From Ephemerocybe angulata (Eukaryota; Basidiomycota; Agaricomycetes; Agaricales; Psathyrellaceae): DNA of 64,000 nucleotides. This document shows positions 1-10,002 of this stretch, in pieces. The stretch spans positions 1 to 64,000 of the forward strand of contig JAACJK010000116.1 of NCBI GenBank assembly GCA_013368325.1, read 5' to 3'. The position numbers and the translations under genes were made by a program. Below the pieces are notes generated by a model. It had not been told where the DNA came from. It made no database searches and saw nothing but the letters and a program-made list of their open reading frames with translations. Each line of letters begins with the position of its first letter. Within the stretch, counting starts at the first letter, position 1.

Positions 1-1027
1 AGTACTTCCTGCTTCGTTCGCATGCAGCGGCCTTTTTTCTCCTCCTCCGTTTTATAGAGAACAGGGCGCCCCATTTCAGCTATACTAGAATTTACTATAC
101 CAGCTGTAGTGAGTGCGCAGTCTGGACGACCCGTACTCGAGTGGGGGTGGGGTGAGCTTGATGGTTGTTGCTAAAGTCGAAACCGGTAAGGATTCACAGT
201 TCCGCGTCTGACTTGCGCGTTTCGTCTCACGTTTACTCCACCATCAAGACTGTTCATGCTCTCCAGGCTCGCTCAATACATTTAAAGTAAAAGTATGTAC
301 GTAGAATAATAAATGAATAGCACACAGTACATGCTATGAAAAAATCTAGACATATATAAACATATATCATACTAAACCAAGTGACAAAGGAAGGGCGTCA
401 AGTCGCACCTTGCCAGCTCGGATTTAGCAACAGTAGAATGAGGTACGCACCCTTTCACTGTCAGACACTGCTCGTTAAACTTCTTGCAGATCAATCTTAC
501 TGAACTGTAGAATACTGGCGGAAAATGAGTGCTCGTACGTCGCATATGAACGCACATTGTACTTCGCGCACAAGGGGGCGCGCACTGGCTGCCTGATGTC
601 CCTGCTGTCACAAAAGGAAGGTGTGAGCCTAGCTTTAGACTACCCTGCGAGTCTCACTGAATTTATAGTGGCGTGGAAGGTGTCAAGAGATGAAAGTACT
701 TTGTACGTCGCTTCACGCACGTACTCACTGCCTAATGTACTCGCTATCGCTAGAGGATGGCGCGAGCTTACTGGAGAATTATCTGAGTATAGTTTTTGCT
801 GGTCTAAATCACTGAGATACATAATATCTTCGAAATCCTACAAAGGGCTGTGTGTGATAGGGCGGGAACGTCAAGAGGCGCTCACAAATATCGCAGAGGC
901 GCGCAACAAAGCTCCGTAACGGCATATGCCATGACGGATCACATCAACCTCCGGCGGAATCTGATCTATCATGCATTCTCCCCGTGACCTTGCACACTCT
1001 TTCATCGACACCACCATCGACAATACC
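1..1027. other. No recognisable gene
   Basis: A 120-codon plus-strand frame at 557-919 starts in a region of otherwise mixed composition. It shows no motif and no splice continuation that I can support. I see nothing else recognisable here. Confidence 0.4.
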
Positions 1028-1972
1028 ATGAGCAACCCCACATCAGCAGATGCATCCCAGGTTTTGCCATCTCGAGAGCTTCCTCTCCTCCTGTGTAAGT
1101 CTTCCAAGTATCACAGCAGCTACTCCTAATAATGCGAATAGTGCTGTAGGTCAGCGCAAAAACGTAAAGCTCAGGGGGACCACGTAGGCCGCAGGCCCAA
1201 GAAGATGTCGGAGCAGTATAAGGAGTAAGTCACTGCACTGCGAGAAGGACTGTAGCCTGATTTTCCCGCATCCTGTGTAGATCTGTGGCTCGGGGGAAGG
1301 AGCTAAGGGATGCAGGCTTAGAGGAAGACCTCGTTATCATCAAGAGTCCGTCAGGGAGACACACGCTTGGCCGTCGTTACGTGCCCATCGGTACAGTTCC
1401 AGCTTATCCCTCGTTGGGTGATAGATCTTCGCCCAGGAAGAGCAACACGTCTGCAGTAGCCAAGTGCGTATTCCCTTTTCTTTCTCGATATATGTGCCTG
1501 CCTGATACGTTTCATGTTAGAGCCAGTCAAGCTGGAAGGTCTGGGAAGGGTCGCAGTACTTTATCTGCTGATGACGAGTACGTGTATCTACTGTTCGTTA
1601 TTTACCACCACCTCATCACACTCCCCACACAGTCCTTTTGGTGTGGCGGCTTTTGGAATAGATGGAAGGTCTGGGACTTCATCTGCTGTTGACGAGTACG
1701 TGTATCTACTGTTCGTTATTTACCACCACCTCATCACACTCCCACACAGTCCTTTTGGTCTGGCGGCTTTTGGAATAGATCCTGATTTAAATGACCCATT
1801 CCCAGAGGCATTAGATTCGTCAGAGGATGAGTATGATAGCGATGGCAGTAGTGAAACGGGGGTTAGCGTGCTGGGACGGATCTCAAGCCAAGCGAACGAG
1901 GAGAGTGTCGGCCTGGAGGCCAAAATTAGCGAAGACGAGCACGAGGCTGAGGCCACTGAGTTTCAGGAGTAG
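1028..1972 (+). CDS. Hypothetical protein with a tandemly duplicated exon
   Basis: Model: join(1028..1094,1155..1224,1281..1463,1521..1577,1633..1695,1750..1972), 220 residues. Every junction is GT-AG and the sum is in frame. The N-terminal half is basic (RKAQGDHVGRRPKK). The C-terminal half is strongly acidic (DSSEDEYDSDGSSE, ISEDEHEAEATE). The exon 5 peptide DPFGVAAFGID recurs at the start of exon 6 as DPFGLAAFGID. The introns before them, 1578-1632 and 1696-1749, are nearly identical, so an intron-exon unit was copied. The first ATG after an in-frame stop was taken as the start. I do not recognise the family. The split charge suggests a nuclear or disordered protein, which is inference only. 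Confidence 0.6.
1571..1780 (+). repeat. Tandem duplication of one intron-exon unit
   Basis: Two adjacent units of about 120 bp each start at a GTACGT donor. Each runs through a near-identical intron ending in CACACAG and into the exon start TCCTTTTGG. The second copy has lost one C and changed a few bases. Both copies keep phase 2, so the reading frame survives the duplication. Confidence 0.85.
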
Positions 1973-2459
1973 ATTAAGAATAGCATCGAGTTCCCATATA
2001 CATACCGCGCACTCATGGACATGGTTTCGATGGGGGTTTTGGGGCCCAAATACCTGGGTTCTGGAACGGTGGCCTTGACCCCGAGAATCGCTCAATGCTC
2101 AGGGTTGGGCCTGGTTGGGCATATGATTTTTTTCAAGTCTGTTACCATATGATCTTTTTTATTTTTTAACCCCAAGCGCGGAGCAGTTGGCGCCCGTCCA
2201 TAATGATACACAGGGATCAACTTCGCGAAGATCACTGATGAGAATCTACACGGTCATGTGGTGGTAAAATGAACCGCGACGCGACGGCATCAGGCTGCCC
2301 TATCTGAATCATCTATGTCGAAGTGAAAGGCCAAGTTCAACCCACTTGGATTCGTCTCATGCCACAAGGTACACAGCCAGTATATCTCTCTTCTATTTCC
2401 GTTGTACAGAGCATTAAAGGCCTACCACAGCGTTTTTACAGTCGATGAGCAAGATGGGT
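1973..2459. other. Intergenic, nothing recognised
   Basis: There is an AT-rich stretch around 2130-2170 just after the stop of the preceding gene, and no coding signal that I can support. Confidence 0.4.
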
Positions 2460-2463
2460 CGTA

Positions 2464-2675
2464 TCAACCACAGCCATCGGACGCGCATACAATCGTCAAG
2501 ATGTCTACTTAGCTTAAGATTGCATGCGTGTCGCGAGCATGCATGTCTCCTCCGGGCTCCTGGTATCAGCTGGTATCAACGACCGCCATCGGACGCGCAT
2601 CCAATCGTCAAGATGTCTTGTTCGCCTCATGAATGGACGCGTGTTGCGCGCACTCGTGTCTCCTCCCTTCCATAT
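2464..2675 (+). repeat. Tandem duplication of about 110 bp upstream of a gene
   Basis: The string CCATCGGACGCGCAT followed by CAATCGTCAAGATGTCT occurs near 2475 and again near 2585. A shared GTGTCTCCTCC lies about 70 bp after each. The repeat lies 140-350 bp upstream of the start codon of the next gene, so it may be in its promoter. No function is visible. Confidence 0.7.
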
Positions 2676-2813
2676 GCTCTCATCGGCCGGCCGTGCCCCT
2701 TGGACCTTTTCACGGATAGTAAACGACCCCAAATGGACGTTCCTGCCCCCATCCTTTGTCTACACTCCCACTCAGACGTGAAACCGACTCTCTGAAAGCA
2801 TTGAATACCCAGA

Positions 2814-5648
2814 ATGTCCGCTCAACCAACGTCCGCTCAAGGTGTGTGCTTTCGAGGTGTATTCAGGGTCCGATACTTACAGCGCGTACAGCTGTCATGG
2901 ACGCCTTCCTAGAGAGCAATCGGCTCCTCCCCTACTCTGAAAAAATTGGTGTGTAGGGCACTCGCGACGACGCGCATGTAACTAAATGGTCTTGACAGCG
3001 TCCCTTGAAGCAGCGTTCAAGTTCTCCACGGGAGAACTTGAAGACTTGGAAAAAAGGAGGGACTTCGCTCGATCGCAGAAGTTGACCTATTCGCACATTT
3101 CGAGGAAGGTCAACATCATGAAACAACGGTTGGCTGGTATTGAAGGCGCCATGGCGCAAGTGAGGTCTGAGGAGAGAGGTTCATCTCTATCTCCTGTGCC
3201 AGAGGACTCCGAGTCCGCGGCTCCTTCCTCGCTCAACCAAGCCGCTGCGCCCCCTCAAGCCGGAGGAGTCAGCTCCACTCCTCCCCCGTCAACACTGACC
3301 GCCACCCGGACAACGAGGCGACTGCGACTTCTGAGGTCGTCAGTTCCGCCTCTCCCCCCTCGCTCAACCAAGCCACTGCGCTCCCTGAAGCCGGAGGCGT
3401 CGGCTCTACTCCTCCCCCCGTCAACGAGACCTCTGCGGCTCTCCCTCCGGTCAGCGAGCCCACTGCACCTCCTGGAGCCGTCAACACTGCAGTTCCGCCG
3501 GTCGAAGAGGCCACCGCCACCCCTCCGGTCAACGAGGTCACTGCGCCCTCTCGAGTGGTGGATCCCGCTTCTCCTCCAGTCAACGAGGTCACTGCTCCCT
3601 CTGAGGTCGTCGATCCCGCTTCTCCTCCAGTCAACGAGGTCACTGCTCCCTCTGAAGTCGTCGATCCCGCTTCTCCTCCAGTCATCAACGCGGTCGTTCC
3701 TCCGGTCCCTGTGCCCGCTAACGTTGTAGAGGCCGTCATCCCGCCGACCGCTCCGACCGCTGCGCCTGTTGGAGTAGTTGATGCGGCGCTTCCCCCTGTC
3801 ACCGAGACCTCCGCACCTCTTACTCCAAATGTCGTTCCCACCACAACTGGTGTCATCAAGCCTGAGGCACAGGAGGTTGTACTTCCTCCTGCATCTTCCT
3901 TTGTTCCCCCAGTCGGTCAAGGTTCGTGTGATACCCGTTCATGACTACAATATGAGCTAACGTACATTCAAGCTCCTTTGACTCGTGTGAAGCCAGAGGC
4001 ACAGGAGGTTGCCGTTCCTCTCCCTGAACGCCCCGTGCCCGTACGTCCAGCCCAACAAGGTATGTGTCCATCTCTCTACACACCATTTCTCTGAGTAAGA
4101 GCTGACGTTGTCCCAAGATCCTATGCAGCCTGTCAAACCCGAGGCACAGGAGGCCGCTCTTCCTCCTCCCGCGAGTGGCGCGCCGCCCATCGCTACAGCC
4201 CAGCAAGGTACGCCTCCGGATCCGTAAACACTGTTCATTCAATTGGAACTCACGATCATACAAAATTCATAGTACATATCAAGCCCAAGGTGGAGGCTGC
4301 CGATCGTCTCCCTCCTAAAGGTTCAAACAAGCGAAAGCCGGATGCTGACTTGGAGGTCATTGTGATCTCGAGTGACTCCGATACCCCAGGGCCTGTGAAG
4401 CCCACCGTAAAACGTACGTGTTCTGAAGTTATGTGCATCTCAGTTGTACCTTGACGGCTAATACGAACCTTCTTCTCTAGGCGCCAAACGAACGGGGCCC
4501 AAGGCCGGTGCAAAAGGCAAGGGAAAATCGAAAATGAAGCCAGAGGACGAGGGCATGCGGTTGATCGATGACGCCGATTTCCAATTACTTCGCGAGGGAT
4601 CAGAACCTGAGTCGGTGCCTCAGATCCTTACGAAGGCGGAGCTCGCGGAGGAGGACAATAAATTTGCACGTGAGTTTGTCCGTCCACGCTTCGTCCAAAA
4701 AAAGAGTTATTGACAATGTCCTTCCTCACAGTGGCCGGCGAGAATTCTATGCACAACTTCATCACTCACAATCTCATGCTATCTGGTCGGATCCGTAGCA
4801 AGGCCCGGAAGGTCCAGGAGTACCTGCCGGAGTCTGCCACGACATCTCGCATCCTGGCCATGTCTATGTTTCTCTTGGACAACGGCACCGGTCAGACAAA
4901 GTGCGCGTATCACAGCGTCCTCGATCACCAGTGCCTCGTCAACGACCAGGACAGCAGGGAGCTGAAAGGGACGGTTAGGAAGCCTAAGTTCGACAAGAAG
5001 GTCACCGGTGTTCCCTTCAGTCCATCGCAGACAACGACCGCCCTTCCTTCGTCGGTCGCCAAGGTTCCAGGGCCAGCCAAAAGTCTTGTAATCAAGAGGC
5101 TGCCATCGCATAACGACAACCCGCACAAGGTCCCGCCAGTCGTCAGCGGCATGGGCGAAGCCGAACTGCTCACCTTCTTCCGCAAGATAGGTGAAGCATA
5201 CTACTTGCACTGTGGGTGCGAGTTGGAGACGTGTCTCCTCGACTTCTACCTGTGGAAGAGCAGCCCCATGCTTGTCTCCCCCTCGACCGGCGCAATGGAA
5301 TACTTCGGCGTTTCTCCAGACCCTAGGCACCGGGGTCACTTCAACCATATCTTCCGGGCCTTGAGGATTAGGGTCGACGACTTGTACCTGTTTGACAGGA
5401 ACGGCGTCCGAAGGGATACGTCCAATGCCCCCGAAGCGCTTCTCAACTGGTACTCTTACCATGGCCTGACTCTCCCCTCCCCCGCTCCTCCCACCCCTCA
5501 GCCCAAGCAACGACAGAAGCCCCAGTACGTCGAGATTGACGATCTTCCCACCCCGGGACCTTCGGGTCACAGGAGCTTTGCGGACCTATCCCTTTCGGAA
5601 GCCGAGGACGTGGACATGGGCGACGAGGAGATGGACTTGGGCTCGTAA
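2814..5648 (+). CDS. Proline-rich hypothetical protein, repeated KPEAQE exons, one-base frameshift
   Basis: Model: join(2814..2841,2892..2948,2999..3921,3973..4059,4118..4207,4273..4413,4481..4669,4732..5648). Seven of the eight exons are mutually in phase. Exon 3 is one base short, and the reading frame changes at the C-run near 3286-3290, so about 810 residues result only if that base is counted. The N-terminus has a short helical stretch (residues about 28-80). It is followed by repeats such as NEVTAPSEVVDPASPPV. Three successive segments then begin KPEAQE, and a basic segment (KRTGPKAGAKGKGKSK) follows. A folded C-terminal domain of about 250 residues includes FRKIGEAYYLHCGCE and an acidic tail. 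I do not recognise the C-terminal domain. The architecture resembles a disordered nuclear protein, which is inference. Confidence 0.6.
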
Positions 5649-5844
5649 TTTATCTACCGATCTTTGTTTTCTTTCTGCGTCTCTCGAATTTTATCTGCCT
5701 TTCTTTCACTGTGCGCGACAAACACTAAGAGATCTGAGATTTGAGACAAACGTGGCGATACAAAAGAGTAGATTCGACGTATGGTACATGCTATCAACCT
5801 CTGAGTTCCTTCGGCCACTTGCCGGGCCCAACCACTGCTTGATA

Positions 5845-6947
5845 TCAGCTTCGTGTCCACTTGACGGTAAAATATAAGTACACACCGGTTTGTATCCTTT
5901 CAGACGAACCACATGACGAAGGGACGTTTAAGTTCCACGTTATCGAAGGAATGCGAGAACCGTAGCTTCCAGCGTCGGTGAAGTGGACGGAGTACATCAG
6001 GAGGTCGGGATACGCCCTGGAGAGTGCGGGGCAGGAGGGGTTCATTGGGCAAAGGTGACGTCCAATCGCGCGCGTTGCGTTTTCGAACATGGTAAAACCG
6101 TGGCCAACGAGCCTATCAAACACGGGGATGTCGAACGTTGATGAGCCGTCTTCAGGGATGACGATGGTGAAAAGCCCCTTGCGAGCCTCGGTGAGTTCGG
6201 GATAAAGGCAAACCGCGTCGTTGGAGGTGATGAAATTCATGAGGGCGGTTGTTGGGGCTTCGGTGATTAACGCAATAGGGGGGACACGACATTGTATGAA
6301 TAGAATCTCTCGGTCGAGCGTCGTATTGACCATGCGGAAGATCTTGACGATGTTGTCTCCGTATCCGTAGTGGCGGTATCCCAGCACCGTACATTTCTCA
6401 TACGTGTGGAGGAGCGTGTCGACAAGGCGGTAGCCATTTCCCCGATCATCCGATGCATCGTTGTCGTCGTAAACCTGTTGGTGTGGGGCACCCAAGTCCG
6501 GGTGGGAGTCGGTGCTCGTCTGTGTATACACCTCCAGGACGCGAGGCATTGGGACTTCCTCGGCAAAGATTCGAAGAGCCGCCATGCCTCCGATCACAGC
6601 CCCGTAGTACTGCATGGACTCGAGAAAGGGAGCGGGATCGAGCCCAAAGGTCCGGAGGGTGTTGCGCACGCGTGTAGTGACCGGGGTGGCTACCAACTTC
6701 TCCATGTGAAGGCACGAGTCGTGTAGGGAGCGACGGTCAGAGAAAGGGAGCAAGGAGACGATGAAGAGGGAGAGATCGAGAGGAAGGCGAAGTATTGGTG
6801 CGTCCTTGTCAGACGCTGACAGAAGGCGGTCATGAATACGACTGAATCAGACCTATCGGGAGACTTACTATGTCGCTTGTTACAGAAGCTGCACCACTCC
6901 AGCTCCTCCCGGTACGGATAACGCTGAACGAGCCTTCGGATGCGCAT
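5845..6947 (-). CDS. Hypothetical protein, F-box-like N-terminus
   Basis: Model: complement(join(5845..6815,6869..6947)), 349 residues, with one 53-bp intron. The N-terminus has a CxxC (EWCSFCNKRH) followed by a leucine-rich helix (LRLPLDLSLFIVSLL) that resembles an F-box helix but is not diagnostic. The remaining 280 residues look like a globular domain with no motif I can name (for example GYRHYGYGDNIVKIFRM and LYPELTEARKGLFTIVIPEDG). The start is the first ATG after which the frame and splice site agree; an in-frame ATG lies further upstream at 7142. Many agaricomycete genomes carry large families of such proteins. The function is unknown. Confidence 0.6.
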
Positions 6948-7189
6948 CGGGGATGGGACAGGTAGGAGTGAAACGTAGGGAGTGAAGTGGGAGGGAGACG
7001 GGAAGTGTCGCGCGTACAATGGGTGCAATTCAAGGTTTCCCACGCCCCATCTGGCAGCCCCTCTCGGCGATGCTCGACGAGGCACACGACATTTGTCGGC
7101 GGGTCTCCGTGACACGGAAGGGGTCAGCACAGAACGGTACACAGACCCGTGAGCTGAAAGTCAGATAATAATAAGGATTCCAATGTCTA
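6948..7189. other. Intergenic, possible promoter of the minus-strand gene
   Basis: The region holds no independent coding signal. It is where the promoter of the preceding minus-strand gene would lie, and no TATA box is obvious. Confidence 0.35.
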
Positions 7190-9420
7190 CAGAAACATTG
7201 GACAGAACCAGCCATACAAATGCATGACTAGTTGATACAAAAGCAAGCGCCCGCCTCTTAGAGAAGCATTGCAGCAGTGGTTTGTGTAGTACGATGTCTG
7301 TAGGAACAACGGTTGTGTGGTCAGCAGTGGCACACTGTTTCGGGGCGGCCGTCCCACCTGTGGTATTAATCAATGCCTCCAGAGCAAACGCAGGCCACAT
7401 TTCATCGGAAAGTTGCTTCCAGAACCTTTCGTCGGATTAACAACTCTTACAGAAGCATTGCATGGGCGGTTTGAGTGGCACAATGTCTCTAGAAACAACG
7501 GTTCACTGGCACACTGTTCTGGGGCGGCCAACCCACCTGCGGTAATTATCGATGCCTCCAGAGGAATCGCAAGTCACATTTCGTTGGTGGGTTGCTTCCA
7601 GAACGTCTCGTTGGGTAACCGCCCCTTACCGAAGCATCGCAGGATTGGTTTGGGCCGTGCACTGTCTGCTGAAGCAACGGCCAGGCGGTGTACACTGCAA
7701 TCATCGACGCCTCCAGAGGAAACACATGTCGCTTTTCGTCAGCGCATTGCTTCCAGAACGTCTCGTTGGATGACCACCTTTTACTGAAGCAATGCAGAGT
7801 TGATTTGGGCGGTGCGATGTCTGTAGAAGCAATGGAAGGAGGGTCACCACTGGCGCACTGTTTCGGAGCGGCGGACCCACCTGCGACAATACCGATGCCT
7901 CCAGAACAAACGCAGGTCACATTTCGTCGGTGGGTTGCTTCCAGAACTCCTCGTCGGGTGACCGCCCCTTACCGAAGCATTGCAGGCCTGGTTTGGGCCG
8001 TGCGTTGCGGCCGGGCGGTGCTTTCAGAAGCATCGCAAGGGTGGTTTGGGTTGTACAATGTCTCTAGGAACAACGGTTAATACCGATGCCTCCAGAGGAA
8101 ATGCACGTCACATTTCGCCCGTCCTTTGATTCCAGAAGCTCTCGTTGGATGACCACCGCTTACTGAAACAATGCAGAGGTGGTTTGGGCGGTGCGATGTC
8201 TGTAGAAGCAATGGAAGGAGGGTTAACACTGGCGCACTGTTTCGGGGCGGCGGACCCACCTGCGATAATACCGATGCCTCCAAAGGAAATGTAGGTCACA
8301 TTTCGCCCGTTCTTCGCCTCCAGAAGCACTCGTCGGACGACCACCGCTTACTGAAGCAATGCAGAGGTGGTTTGGGCGGTGCGATGTCTGTAGAAGCAAG
8401 GGACGGGACCTTAATACCGATGCCTCCAGAGGAAATGCAGGTCACATTTCGCCCGTCCTTTGCTTCCAGAAGCACTCGTTGGATGACCATCGCTTACTGA
8501 AACAATGCAGAGGTGGTTTGGGCGGTGCGATGTCTGTAGAAGCAATGGAAGGAGGATTAACACTGGCGCACTGGTTCGGGGCGGCGGACCCACCTGCGAT
8601 AATACCGATGCCTCCAGAGGAAATGTAGGTCACATTTCGCCCGTTCTTCGCCTCCAGAAGCACTCGTCGGACGACCACCGTTTACTGAAGCAATGCAGAG
8701 GTGGTTTGGGCGGTGCGATGTCTGTAGAAGCAAGGGACGTGACCTTAATACCGATGCCTCCAGAGGAAATGCAGGTCACATTTCGCCCGTCCTTTGCTTC
8801 TAGAAGCACTCGTTGGATGACCACCGCTTACTGAAGTAATGCAGAGGTGATTTGGGCGGTGCGATGTCTGTAGAAGGAAAGGACGGGACCTTAATACCGA
8901 TGCCTCCAGAGGAAATGCACCTCACATTTCGCCCGTCCTTTGATTCCAGAAGCTCTCGGTGGATGACCACCTCTTACTGAAGCAATGAAGAGGTGATTTT
9001 GGTGGTGCGATGTCTGTAGAAGGAATGGATGGACGGTCAACCCTGGCGCACTGTTTCGGGGCTCCGGACCCACCTGCGATAATACCGATGCCTCCAGAGG
9101 AAATGTAGGTCACATTTCGATCGTTCTTTGCTTCCAGAAGCACTCGTTGGATGACCACCGCTTACTGAAGCATTGCAGGACTGGTTTGGGCCGTGCGTTG
9201 TCTGTAGAAGGAATGGATGGACGGTCAACACTGGCGCACTGTTTCGGGGTGGCGGACCCACCTGCGATAACACCGATGCCTCCACAGGAAATGCAAGTCA
9301 GATTTCGCGCGTACCTTGCTTCCAGAAGCACTCGTCGGATGACCACCTCCTACTGAAGCAATGCAGAGGTGATTTGGGCGGTGCGATGTCTGCCGATACA
9401 ATGGTTGCTTTCGGGCAGCG
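7190..9420 (+). repeat. Tandem array of about 12 degenerate units, two unit lengths
   Basis: The string GCCTCCAGA(G/A)(G/C)AAA is seen near 7374, 7552, 7709, 7892, 8086, 8273, 8420, 8608, 8753, 8899, 9088 and 9277. Spacings fall into about 146 bp and about 188 bp classes in the younger, central part. The long unit contains an extra segment of about 42 bp with GGCGCACTGTTTCGGGGCGG. Every unit also carries TGAAGCAATGCAGAGGTGGTTTGG-like and GATGTCTGTAGAAG strings. Open frames cross the array on both strands, but stops interrupt all of them and no frame is favoured. I read it as a non-coding minisatellite. Confidence 0.85.
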
Positions 9421-10002
9421 GGACACCTGCAATCATCCACCAGAGCCACTCGTGATGCAGGGAACCGACTGGCGAGGTATGCGCGGTGGGAATGGCTGTA
9501 GAACCACAGGATGGATAAACACTCGTTACGCAAGAAACACATTCTGAAATCTGGGAGTAATCTCTACACAGACATTGGTGGGCGGACGCACTGCGCTCGA
9601 TATCCATATTGGAAAAGAAAGGGGTGGACGTAACGGCCAGGGATAAGGAACTATAAGATCTAAAAGCCTCCTGCCCTCTTTCTCCTCCTCCTAGGCTCTG
9701 GATATCCGAGGTGCACTGAGCGGATTGGGATGTTGAAAGAGCTGTGCCACGCCGTTCAGGCGTGGCACACAGCAGGTTTGATCTAGCGTGGGCATTATTT
9801 ACAGCTTACATAATCATCCTCGCGGGCGAGGATGACCATCATCCTCACGGGGGCGGTGTGTCTGGACCAACATAGCTATCAACGGATGCCCCACCAATAT
9901 AACGGAATCTTTTCCTCAAAAATCATTTGATCCTTTTGCTTTTGATCCCCCTAACCGTTAACGCCTGTGCAGCCTCTCTCCTCAACGTCGTTGCTCGAGG
10001 CA
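9421..10002. other. Intergenic region with two perfect hairpins
   Basis: Inverted repeats lie at 9744-9768 (GTGCCACGCC, 5-nt loop, GGCGTGGCAC) and 9815-9834 (CATCCTCGC, 2-nt loop, GCGAGGATG). They lie about 170-260 bp upstream of the WW-domain gene start. A pyrimidine-rich run at 9665-9700 precedes them. No gene is seen. Confidence 0.6.

Noticed and set aside
7190..9420. CRISPR-like array
   Set aside because: Units are too long and degenerate, spacers are not unique, and the organism is a eukaryote.
7317..9547. Many open frames on both strands in the tandem array
   Set aside because: They recur because the unit repeats. All frames are interrupted, none is favoured, and no domain is present.
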